Below, one piece after another: positions 1 to 8,511 of a stretch of 17,500 nt of DNA. Position 1 is the stretch's first letter. Each line of letters opens with the position of its first letter. Source of the stretch: Actinidia chinensis. Its lineage: Eukaryota > Streptophyta > Magnoliopsida > Ericales > Actinidiaceae. The notes under the pieces were generated by a model, which worked only from the letters and a program-made list of their open reading frames with translations, made no database searches and was not told the origin of the DNA. Position numbers and translations under genes: made by a program. The stretch lies in the NCBI GenBank assembly GCA_009663005.1, contig CM018914.1, forward strand, positions 9,847,344 to 9,864,843, written 5' to 3'.

Positions 1-560
1 AAAAGCAACTAACAGTCAAAGTTGTTCTTTTAGCTCGATATTGGATCTTCAGGCAACCTGTGCAAGATGAATAAACGTTACCGATAGGAGTGAGGCCGTT
101 TCAAACCCCTCCGACATGGAGATCAGACTAAGGTGAGCAAATTAAAAGTAATCTATTAAAGCTCTGAAAGTAAGTATGAAAATGATTCGTCGTACCTTTT
201 TAATGGAGGGGGGAGCGGACTTTTATAGATGGAGGAGGGAGAGCCATCCGAGGAGATCACGGCAAAATCTCGGGGTAACTAAGTATGCAAGGAGATCCCA
301 TGGATATCGGAGGAGAATCAGAAAGATGCCATATAGAGATGGTACCATGAATGTAGAAATCTGGGAGGAGGTGGAGTATCACTGATCATATCCACGAAAG
401 GTCTGGAGAGATGGCCCACCTCGTCCAACAGCGAGGTGATGGTGTAAGGCGATTAGAACATTCGAAGAGTCCTGGCGAGCTCAATACGGATCATAGGAGG
501 AGTTGGCGATATGATCTCTTTAGGTGAGATGTTCACCTTGGTCCAACTAGTAGGCGAGGA
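1..560 (-). mobile_element. Degraded LTR-like sequence (minus strand)
   Basis: Read on the minus strand, ATCTATAAAAG (plus 220-230) is a TATA box. About 100 bp downstream comes a CTGATCTCCATGTCGGAGGG stretch (plus about 110-130), resembling the CTGACTTGAGCGTCGGAGGG motif that I recall from the R/U5 part of many plant LTR retrotransposons. The composition is higher in GC and purine-skewed compared with the flank after 560. No gag or pol frame, LTR pair or target duplication is visible, and the left end lies outside the window. Confidence 0.4.
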
Positions 561-1085
561 ATTTTCCCTCATTAGAAATTATTCTTAATTAATTATAGTG
601 TTAAAATATTAAACAATAACAATATTGTTATCTTGTGGCTATTGTTTACTGAACACGCTGTTGTAAGATTTGACTCTTAAGATATACTGAGGATGAATCT
701 TGATATCCATTTGGTGGTTACGGACTGCGAATCTGGAGTTTGAAATTTTCTTTTCTCTCTTTTTCTTTTATTTTCTCTAGTAAAATAAATCTCTCTTGAT
801 TTGTGTGAGTTTTTTCTCTTCCTTTTGGGAGTTTGTCTTTTTCTTTTATCTCGATTGTAGTTAGCAACCCAATTTATACAATATTGAAGTTTAGCGCGTG
901 ACTCGTGAAATTGTGAGTGCTCATAAAGTCTACCGTGAGAAGCTTTCACTTTCTTTGATAGTTTTTTTCTCTTTTAGAGGAATTTTTTTGTATATCGTAA
1001 TGGTCCTTCCTACCATTAATAAAATGTTTATATGCCACATGAATGTATACACGCTATTGAAACTACTAATGATTTAAACCATAAA
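561..1085. other. Non-coding AT-rich sequence, nothing recognised
   Basis: Contains T/CT-rich runs around 745-860. An open frame on the minus strand here is only low-complexity Lys/Arg-rich translation of those runs. Confidence 0.6.
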
Positions 1086-1417
1086 GTGAGAATTTCTCAA
1101 ATGAAAACTGCACATCATAAGAATTTTCATCTACAATAAACTTTTTACTCAGTAGTATGATAGAAAAAAAATACAATTACAAATATGTATACGGCAAGAA
1201 TTTCTCATTGCTAAATGAGAATATCTCATTTCTATAACCAACAAAATGAGAAATTCATTATCATTCTCAATGAGATATTTTCATTTTAAACTGAAAACTT
1301 GTTAGTTTCATACCCATCAAAAAAGTGCAAATTTTACCAAAATAAAAAACGTAGTTATTAGTTTAAAAAATTGAGAAATTACATAAAAAGGGGAATTATA
1401 ATAAGAATTTCTCACTA
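1086..1417. repeat. Cluster of inverted TGAGAAAT/ATTTCTCA words, possible MITE
   Basis: GTGAGAATTTCTC near 1086, several ATGAGAA/TTCTCAT words between about 1200 and 1280, and AAGAATTTCTCACT near 1403-1416 recur in both orientations. The outer copies are roughly inverted, suggesting a degraded foldback element of about 330 bp. Boundaries and family are uncertain. Confidence 0.35.
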
Positions 1418-1530
1418 TAAATTATCATCTACTTCCAGAATCGACGACCATCTAAGTGCATGAAAATGGTTGATGAAGTGGGAAAACTGATATTCCAAAA
1501 CCTCAGGTGTTGGTCATGTCCTCCGCCACT

Positions 1531-1694
1531 CAGGTGCGGAGCCAGGATTTTAAGTTGGGGGTTAAAGTGTAAAAAATTAATATATTTCAATGAGGCTAAA
1601 GTGTAAAAATAAATTTTTTTAGTGTAAAATTTGTAATTTTTTGAAAGTGAGGGGGGCTACAGCCCCTCCTAGAAATGCCCTAGTACCGCCCCTG
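1531..1694. mobile_element. Probable hAT-type MITE
   Basis: The left end CAGGTGCGGAGCCAGG pairs imperfectly with the right end, whose reverse complement is CAGGGGCGGTACTAGGG. Ends of the form CAGGGGCGGA with an inner GGGGGCTACAGCCCC palindrome (about 1653-1668) are typical of short non-autonomous hAT elements in plants. Flanking 8-bp sequences do not match, so the target duplication is decayed or the ends are slightly misplaced. No coding capacity. Confidence 0.55.
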
Positions 1695-1699
1695 CTACA

Positions 1700-2140
1700 G
1701 CCCCATTGGGCTAGACCATCGTAAACTTTAATATCAGATCGTCTTATGGATTGGCACAAAACCGATCCTTAAAATGATGAGAGAGAGCAAAATGAAAGGA
1801 AAAAAGTTCCATGGCAAGAAAAGAGCCACTGTTGTTATGGCAAGAAAAGCATCCTCGGCGGATAAATGGGGAATGTCACTCTAGGTAAAAAGGAAAGAAT
1901 GAATATCTAATAGTTGAATTTGAATTTTATAATTAGGGTAAGTATATACTTTTATTTTCTTTTATTTCTTAATTTTGCATTGGATAAAAAAACCTAGGAA
2001 GATGACCTATTGATTTAAGAATAAGGGTAAATATGTCCCCAAAAAATGACTTTGTGGTGTGTTTTAAATTACCAAGGATTTAATGATTATGAATTACCAT
2101 AGATTGGATACTATGGTTAGTTTATCCAAAAAACATATCT
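1700..2140. other. Non-coding sequence, nothing recognised
   Basis: AT-rich with stops in all frames. A partial local duplication of an ATGGCAAGAAAAG word is seen near 1811 and 1838. Confidence 0.6.
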
Positions 2141-2146
2141 AGATAA

Positions 2147-2264
2147 ACTGGTTTAGCCCAAAAGCCCAGCCCAAGTAAGCTATTTTTTCGGTTTAAAATA
2201 CGAACTTACTGGTTTAGCTTACAAGTCCAGCCCAAGTAAACATGGCTCTTTTTTCGGTTTAAAA
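2147..2264. repeat. Two-copy direct repeat, about 55 bp per unit
   Basis: Copy 1 (2147-2198) and copy 2 (2208-2264) both run ACTGGTTTAG, then CCAGCCCAAGTAA, then TTTTTTCGGTTTAAAA, with small differences. The units are separated by 9 bp. Function unknown, probably a local duplication within a decayed repeat. Confidence 0.8.
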
Positions 2265-2689
2265 GGTCAAACGTCCAAAAAATAAAATATATGAAGAAGT
2301 TAATTTTTTTACTTTTCAATTAAAAAGTTATGGTTAAAAGAGTGAGGATAGCAACGGATCGGTTTTAGGTTTTACATATTACATTCAAGATTTTCGATAT
2401 TAATATGAAGTATCGCCTCGACCCTAATTCCCGTCAAAATTTACTTTTGGTCTATTATCTCATAACCCAACAGGGGAATTGGGAATTGATGAGAATCACA
2501 AATTGACATATTTTTCACGAAATAAAATCCTTTAAAAATTAGGTATTTGGTATTTATAACTGTTAATTAGCCTTGTTAGAGTAACAACAGGATAAACATC
2601 ATGCAGGATAAAAACAGTGTCAAAAATATTATTTTAAACAATAACAGTGCAAATTGTGAAAAGACACAGGATATGATTCGAAGAAACTG

Positions 2690-3240
2690 AGTTGTAGGAG
2701 CTAAATCGGTCAGGAAGTTCTAACCTGGTCCAGAAAATTCAACAGAAGCAACCAACACACAAAACCAGTCCAAGACGGCTGAACGTCCGGGAAGCTGAAC
2801 AGGTCCAAGAAGCTGAACAGGTCGCAGGAAGCTTAACAGGTCCAGAAGCTAAGAAACCGTCCAGGAATTTTCGACCGATCGGGAAATTTTCAGAATCATA
2901 AGAAGAAGAAATCCGACCGTCCCAATAATCTGAACCGGTCAGACGAAGGCATGATACAGTACCCTCAGCTTTTAAAGACTTTTTCAAGGTTCCGTTCACA
3001 CTCCTTAAAAACTCTATAAATGAGAAGGGTTATTTTTTAGTCTTTAAGTTTGGAATTTTGGGAACACACTCTCTCTCTAAGTTTTTAATTTATTTTAATT
3101 TTTAGTTTTATGCTCTTATTAATTTTTTTGTTTTAAATTAGTTTACTTTCTTTAACACTTAACTTTAATTTGTCCAATTAATATACTTTCATATTTTCAA
3201 TACTTTCAATCTCACTTGTCCGCCTGATGGCTGGGTTTAT
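2690..3240 (+). mobile_element. LTR-like segment with TATA box
   Basis: A GTCCAAGAAGCTGAACAG tandem repeat is followed by several GACCGGTC-like words, then TATAAA at 3015-3020 and a T-rich run after CACACTCTCTCTC. This order (repeated upstream region, TATA, initiation region) is that of a plant retrotransposon LTR promoter. It is probably continuous in origin with the LTR/leader-like motif at 4760-4810. No gag or pol is visible. Confidence 0.45.
2768..2876. repeat. Tandem repeat, six units of about 18 bp
   Basis: Units start at 2768, 2785, 2803, 2821, 2840 and 2859. The consensus is close to GTCCAAGAAGCTGAACAG, and units 2-4 are the most alike. Units 1, 5 and 6 are more diverged. The repeat lies about 140 bp upstream of the TATA box at 3015, where LTRs often carry repeated enhancer-like motifs. 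Confidence 0.75.
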
Positions 3241-3439
3241 TGCTTACTTTTATGCTTTCATTTATTGCTTTATGTTACTTAATTGTCAAGTAATTCAATT
3301 TATAAACTTTTAAATCAAATATGATAGGCTAAATAGCGTGGTTGGTCCTAAATACAAAGTTTTCAATTCAATTTTGGATAAACTAGTTCTTTCTTCTCTT
3401 GCACACACTTAAAAGGTTGTTTCAAATGGATCAATCTAT

Positions 3440-4450
3440 AATACATATCACACTACGTTTGGAATTCCAAAATCTATCTTTCGCTATCGTACAGCTGATC
3501 AATTTTGACGTTTATCCAACGGCTCAGATTCATCTTAAATTATTTTTTCCCGCTTAAAAATATCACTTTCACTCTATCTCATCTCATCACTTCACTTTTC
3601 TCCCCATCATAACTCTCACTCTCTATCCTCCCATAAACTTTACATTCAAAACCTTTTTATACTTTTTTGTAATACCCATGTATTTTTATTTTTTTACTTT
3701 TATTTTCGAATTTTATATAAATGTTTTTATATATAAAATTTTATAATCCCTTTATTTCTTTTTCTTTTAATACCATTGATTTTTTTTTACGTTTCACTTT
3801 TGAATTTTTATATAACAAAGTAGAAAAAAATATATAATTTCTTTTGAGGAGAGATGATAAGAAGTTATGTTCTTATGTCATATTGAATTACTACTGTATT
3901 GATACGTTAAAAATCTTAATTTTTTTTATATTTTTTTATGATAAATTAAATTACTAAAAATTACATTCTATTAATTTTCAAGATGGTCGCAAATAACAAA
4001 TAACATATAACTATCACTCATCAAAATTTTTAAAAAATATACAATTTGATCCATATTGTTTTTCTTTTATAAAACCATAAGTGGGAGTAAAAAAATTATA
4101 AATTTTTTTTATATAACAATGTAAAAATGAAAGTAAAAATAAAAAACTACAATCAAGAGGTACGAAAAGAAAAAAAATAAAGGGTTATAAATGGTAATTG
4201 ATTTTCCCCGCACTCCCATTTTTGATTTTTACACTCAAAAATAGGAGTACAGAAATTACTCCCATGTTTTTTTAATTTTTATTTGTTCTTATGCATGAAA
4301 AATTATCAAAATGATAAAAGTAGATTTTTATATTTTTTTCGTGTGTCCGTAGGCAACGGGCAATTACTGTATAGTATACAAAGCTCAAAATTTGAATTGT
4401 ATAAATCTAAAGATTATGTTATACAAGATCCCTTGTTATAACTATACTTA
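3440..4450. other. Very AT-rich segment, probable insertion(s) within LTR-like sequence
   Basis: This 1 kb is richer in poly-A/T than its flanks. It contains a hairpin at about 4212-4249 (ACTCCCATTTTTGA against TCAAAAATAGGAGT) inside a wider inverted pair TGGGAGTAA (about 4082-4090) and TTACTCCCA (about 4256-4264). No coding region is seen. It separates two LTR-like parts, so it may be one or more nested MITEs. Outer ends were not resolved. Confidence 0.35.
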
Positions 4451-4759
4451 GATCAATTGCATTTAAGGTTTGAAATTGTATTAATACATTGTCAATTCAT
4501 AAACATATTTTTAAGATACAAATTAAATGTCATTGCCCAAACTTTTCAATCAAATTCATTTAACCTGGAAAATGAATTGATACAAGAGAGAAGACAATAC
4601 ACTAGGGAAACTAAGAAGAATAAAAAACAAGTATTTAAGATCATGCCATTTCTTTTCATTTTAGTGTACTTTTCAATTTCAATCTTCTAAAAATCACAAA
4701 AAACATTTACATTTTATTTCTTTACTTACAACACCAAAATACTCAATCTTGCAAATCAG

Positions 4760-4810
4760 CTCTCTGTGGATACGATCTCGGACTTCCGAGTATTTATGTT
4801 GCAACACTGG
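4760..4810 (+). mobile_element. Retrotransposon LTR/leader-like motif
   Basis: CTCTGTGGATACGATCTCGG, then ACTTCCGAGTATTTA and ACACTGGT, resembles the CTGTGGATACGA(C/T)CTCGGACTT stretch that I recall near the 3' part of LTRs or leaders of plant Ty3/Gypsy elements of the Athila/Tat type. A GGCGCCGTTGCC-like primer-binding region is not convincingly present downstream, so the element is decayed here. Confidence 0.45.
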
Positions 4811-4829
4811 TAGGTTCCTAACGCTTGGG

Positions 4830-5880
4830 AACTGAATAAGCATGATAAACTACACCGAAAAGTGAGCAAGCGGAATCATTTTTTGGGAATTCGCGGAACC
4901 ACTATGGCACTATCCCTTCGTTTTTTTTCAATAGTTCCAAATACGAAAAGACATAAATTTATAAAAAAACGAACAAAACAATGAAGAAGCATGCATAACT
5001 GAAACACTAACCCTACATCGAAACCAATTGGAGATTTAATTGTTGTTCCCAAAATTGATCCTACCAGAGAAAAAAATAAAAAAACCCCGCTATATCATGG
5101 CGGTGTAGAGCGAATCCCCATCAAAGCAAGGCAATTTGTCATTCCTAGTTGAGAGTGTAACTATGTCTACCCAAAGTGAACATTAATAATTTTTTTATTA
5201 GTCCAAATATATAGATCTCAAATAAAATAGTGGAGTGAATTTCATTTAAAATGATAAAAACCATGTGTCATACCCATGAGATGGTGAATAATTTTCAACA
5301 ATCATATAATTGCACTCCAAAGTTGATAGCACTTCCACGGGTCAAAAATTACTTTCCATTTTGGGAAATTATAAAATAAATCCTAAGATTTACCCATGAA
5401 AATAAATTATATTCTCCAGTTTTAGTTATAATAAATCAAACTTTAATAGTTATAATTGACAATAATTTAAATCGATCATTAATCTCCGTTTACTTAGGAC
5501 AGTTGGTTCTCATCCAAAATGCATAAAAATTACTTCTTATAGTGCTACCTCATTTTAAATTCTTACTTGAACAATACTTGAACAAATTAACAAGACAAAT
5601 TAGAGAGTTTGTATTTTATATTTATTTAAAAAGACCAATTTTTTATTTCTTTTTGAAATGAAAATGGTTCAATAAGAAATTTAAAAAATAAAAAACCCTA
5701 TACAATATGGTATCAGTTTATTTTGGGTAAAAAATAATTGATTCCGTTAACTCTAAAATAATGAATAATAACAAATGGTATAAATTATTACGAGATTAAA
5801 ATCACAAAATTTGATTTAATACAATAGAAATTATAGGATTTAACTTTTTACAATAGTCAAACTCTGAAATTATTTCAGTT
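4830..5880. other. AT-rich intergenic sequence, nothing firmly recognised
   Basis: No coding region. A short higher-GC island at about 5085-5135 (CCGCTATATCATGGCGG and neighbours) stands out and may be a fragment of a dispersed repeat, but no ends were found. Confidence 0.55.
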
Positions 5881-5954
5881 CCACCACGTATGAGTCACTC
5901 TTTCCCCTTCCTCTCCCACAGCCATATCGGTAATTTCATAAAAAATTGCAAAAG

Positions 5955-6062
5955 TATAAAAAAGGAGAAAGGGTTCTTAGGAGAAAGGTGTGTACGGATA
6001 GAGGTTTCTGATTGCACTTCGGCTCTGTTGAACCCCTCTCATCTCTCCTCTGCAATCGACCT

Positions 6063-6066
<4 letters not shown>
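5955..6066 (+). promoter_or_regulatory. Candidate core promoter and non-coding CT-rich leader exon with splice donor
   Basis: TATAAA at 5955-5960 is followed about 30 bp later by a plausible initiation region near 5985. A stretch of about 80 nt without any ATG comes next, becomes CT-rich, and ends in CAG|GT at 6063-6067. An ATG-free pyrimidine-rich leader ending in a good donor is typical of plant 5' UTR first exons that precede a leader intron. The only gene downstream is QPT, whose first ATG is 2.3 kb away. A possible acceptor is the CTGCAG ending at 8106, and exon 2's own acceptor at 8498 is another. The link to QPT is inference, and this could belong to an unrelated non-coding transcript. 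Confidence 0.35.

Positions 6067-6093
<27 letters not shown>
6067..6093. repeat. (TC)n microsatellite
   Basis: About 13 uninterrupted TC units start directly at the GT of the candidate leader-exon donor. Pyrimidine microsatellites of this kind are common in plant 5' UTRs and first introns. Confidence 0.9.
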
Positions 6094-6248
6094 GCTTTTA
6101 GGGTGTTTATTATACTCCTATATTATAATTTTTCGTTGTTATCGTGAATTTAGTAGTTCTTCAATGTTTCTCGAGGAATTCTAGTTAAATTTGGCTAGCA
6201 TTTACTGATTATTAAGGATTTTATGTTCGGCTTGACCAATTAATCCAC

Positions 6249-6264
6249 TATATATATATATATA
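6249..6264. repeat. (TA)8 microsatellite
   Basis: Eight uninterrupted TA units in non-coding sequence downstream of the candidate leader exon. Confidence 0.85.
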
Positions 6265-7061
6265 GCACAAATTATGAATGTAGAAAGATCTCTAGAGCTT
6301 ATGATCGTTGGGCTGATTAAATCTTCAGTATCAATGTGAATTTTAGACCTAACATAGCTCTGCATTTGCAGTAAAGTTTAGCAATTAATTCCCTCAGAAT
6401 CTTGAGTGTTGTTGTTGCCCAAGTCATGTTTAATAGTGTTTTGAAATCAGCTCAAGAGAATGATGGGAATGCTTCTTATGGACCTGGTATAGCCCCATGA
6501 TGCAGCGAAGAGGGTATGGGATGAACGAAGCAACAAGAACATTCCATCAGTAAACAATAATAATTTTTTTTTCTGTAATTACATTAAAATCAATCAAAGG
6601 TTGAATAGACAAGGTTTTACAACCTTGTCGAAGTGTTTCATGTACTGGGTACCAATTAGAAAAGGAAAGTCATAATAACAAAAATGGATAAATGGATAAA
6701 AGGTCAATTATAAAATCTAGAAAGAAAAAGAAGTATTCCTTGCTAGACCTCAATTCTTTTCAAACATGACAGATTCCCAAAACTGAAGGCCCGAAGGCCC
6801 CAAAAGAATGAATTCAGCTGAAAACCGCCTTAGGTCATAACGAAGAAGTGGGTTTAGATCATTGTCCAATTTTACATCGAACATGGGTCGTTTGGGTCAA
6901 ACCAGGAATGTTGAAAGATCACTAAAATTACTGGTTTGCTACTCGTCTATGAATTGCTCCAATTATGTTGAGGTAACTAGGTCTATGCTACTCAAACATG
7001 AGAATAATTTAGAAAGCTTACCAGGGATGATTATATTATTGCCATTTGGTTGAACCCTAAT

Positions 7062-7130
7062 ACATGTTTATTGCAATAATTTCCATTTTCCATTTGATTA
7101 CAAAAATCCTCTGATGTTTATTGCAATAAT
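7062..7130. repeat. Two-copy direct repeat (TGTTTATTGCAATAATT)
   Basis: The 17-bp word occurs at about 7064-7080 and again at about 7114-7130, straddling the left end of the inverted-repeat block at 7109. The pair may reflect a local duplication or an old insertion. Confidence 0.7.
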
Positions 7131-7449
7131 TGACCCTACTGAATGGAAAAAGCTGAATCGACTGAACAAAGAGAAATATTTATTAAAAAATGTACAAGGT
7201 GAGAAAAGAAATGTTTGTCCTCTCGTCATGTGGGTGAGAAAAGAAAAGAACTGTTTGTGTTTTCTCACGATTATGTTTGTAAGGCTAAAAGAGCAAATAA
7301 TGTAAAATAGGAATATTTGGTGAGACTTTTTTTCCTTTGTAATTTGATGGGATATATAGATATGATGGAAAATATAACTTTTTTTGTTTTTCATATTTCT
7401 CACCAAATCTCTCTCTTTTTGTAAGAACTGAAGTGACAAAACATCAGAG
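7109..7449. mobile_element. Possible MITE with internal inverted repeats
   Basis: CTCTGATGTTT at 7109-7119 is the exact reverse complement of 7439-7449. Inside, ATTTGGTGAGA at 7315-7325 is exactly inverted at 7398-7408, and GTGAGAAAA near 7199 is inverted near 7259. A 341-bp non-coding block with nested inverted repeats suits a foldback or MITE-type element. No target-site duplication could be confirmed and the family is unknown. Confidence 0.35.
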
Positions 7450-8311
7450 TTCTCTTTCTGACCTAATTTTACTACCCAATGACGGAGAGAATTCTGTTTC
7501 TCGTCTTTCTTACTAAATTGCTTAAACCAAACGGACTATTAACTTTTTATTGGCCCCCTGTAAGAAAATTTCAAGAGCTTCCATGGAAGCTTCAAGCAGG
7601 ACATCAAATTTTTATCCTCAATGCACGCAAGGAAATTACAATATAATTAAACGCTTTGTTTGTAGCTATATTGTTAATAATTGAACATTTTCTCGTGAAT
7701 AATAAAATTGAAATTAAATGGATTTTTATGTTTTCAAAATATGTGGTTTATTGTTATAAATACAAATGTAAGCTGTAGCCTAGGGAATCTTATCACGGCA
7801 ACACTCGTCACTCGGTCCCTTGATCTCCTAGTGAGATCAGAGGTGCATGGGTTCATGCTAACTGAGTTAATCCAGTTGGTTTCTGACATTTAATTGAAAA
7901 GTGGAAGGCAAAATTTAGAAAATATTCAAATGTCAAACTTTACCCTTGTACTTATCAAACTTGTTATTTAATTAAATGCTTAAATTTCACTACTTATATG
8001 ACTATTTTCCGGATTAAAAAACTCAATATGCAGTTTTCAGTGCATAATTTTCAGTTTTTAGTTTTATCAAACATGCTACATATGCTTTTCCATAACTTTT
8101 CTGCAGAAGATGAAAGTTAATAAGTTTATGTAACTGGCTGTGACACAATCACCATAATCTAATTGCTTTGTATTTTAGTTCTATCTTTGAATATCTTCTT
8201 CCCATACATGAACAACAGCTCAAAGGAGGTGTTTAGCATGCTGTTCGTATTTGGTGCATAGTTTATGTTCAAGAAGCAGCCTGGTGAAAAGAATAAAGCG
8301 ATACATTGTTA

Positions 8312-8321
8312 TCTATAAAAT
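8312..8321 (+). promoter_or_regulatory. TATA-like motif just upstream of the QPT first ATG
   Basis: TCTATAAAAT matches the plant TATA consensus well and is the best such motif close to the gene. It lies only about 25-30 bp before the ATG at 8343, so initiation at the usual distance would fall at or just after that ATG and leave Met25 as the first start. It may be a real alternative promoter for a leaderless form, or a chance match in AT-rich DNA. Confidence 0.25.
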
Positions 8322-8342
8322 AGCTTTAGAAAGGAACTGCTA

Positions 8343-8511
8343 ATGTTTGGGATCATTTCTTTCTCTTCATTTGTTTCGCCTCATTTGTCTACAACTTCAA
8401 GGTTTGCTCATATCTTTCAAGTTTTAAACATAGCTTTATGATTAAATCTATTTATCCATTTTCTGTTACCCTAATTCAATTTGTTGGTAGCATTGCAGAG
8501 TCATTGTTAAG
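8343..8511 (+). other. Probable plastid transit peptide coding region (exon 1 and start of exon 2)
   Basis: The first 24 codons (8343-8401 joined to 8499-8511) begin MFGIISFSS and are rich in Ser, Thr and Phe. They contain no acidic residues, and a few basic residues lie just before Met25. That composition fits a short plastid transit peptide, and the join VIVK-M resembles the leader of tobacco QPT as I recall it. Intron 1 (8402-8498, 97 bp) separates almost the whole leader from the enzyme body. Met25 at 8512 is a second possible start that would give a 328-residue protein without the leader. Targeting is inferred from composition and family, not shown. Confidence 0.6.

Larger units (their letters stand above)
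6100..8342. other. Non-coding sequence 5' of QPT (possible leader intron and proximal 5' UTR)
   Basis: No convincing coding region is seen in this 2.2 kb. It holds the inverted-repeat element at 7109-7449. A CTGCAG acceptor-like site ends at 8106, and a short upstream ORF of seven codons starts at 8110 and ends at a TAA. If transcription starts near 5985, most of this is a leader intron. If it starts near the gene, most of it is intergenic. Confidence 0.5.

Noticed and set aside
677..949. Minus-strand open frame of 90 codons
   Set aside because: Its Lys/Arg-rich translation comes from TTTCTTTT/TCTCTTT runs. No domain, no splice context and no family resemblance.
4457..4690. Plus-strand open frame of 77 codons
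   Set aside because: AT-rich sequence next to an LTR-like motif. The translation is low-complexity and matches nothing I recognise.
7098..7439. Minus-strand open frame of 113 codons
   Set aside because: Coincides almost exactly with the inverted-repeat block at 7109-7449, and its Phe/Ser/Lys-rich translation reflects the repeat composition.
7795..7890. tRNA- or SINE-like block with GGTGCATGGGTTCATGCT
   Set aside because: It does not fold into a cloverleaf by eye, and the A-box part is too poor a match.
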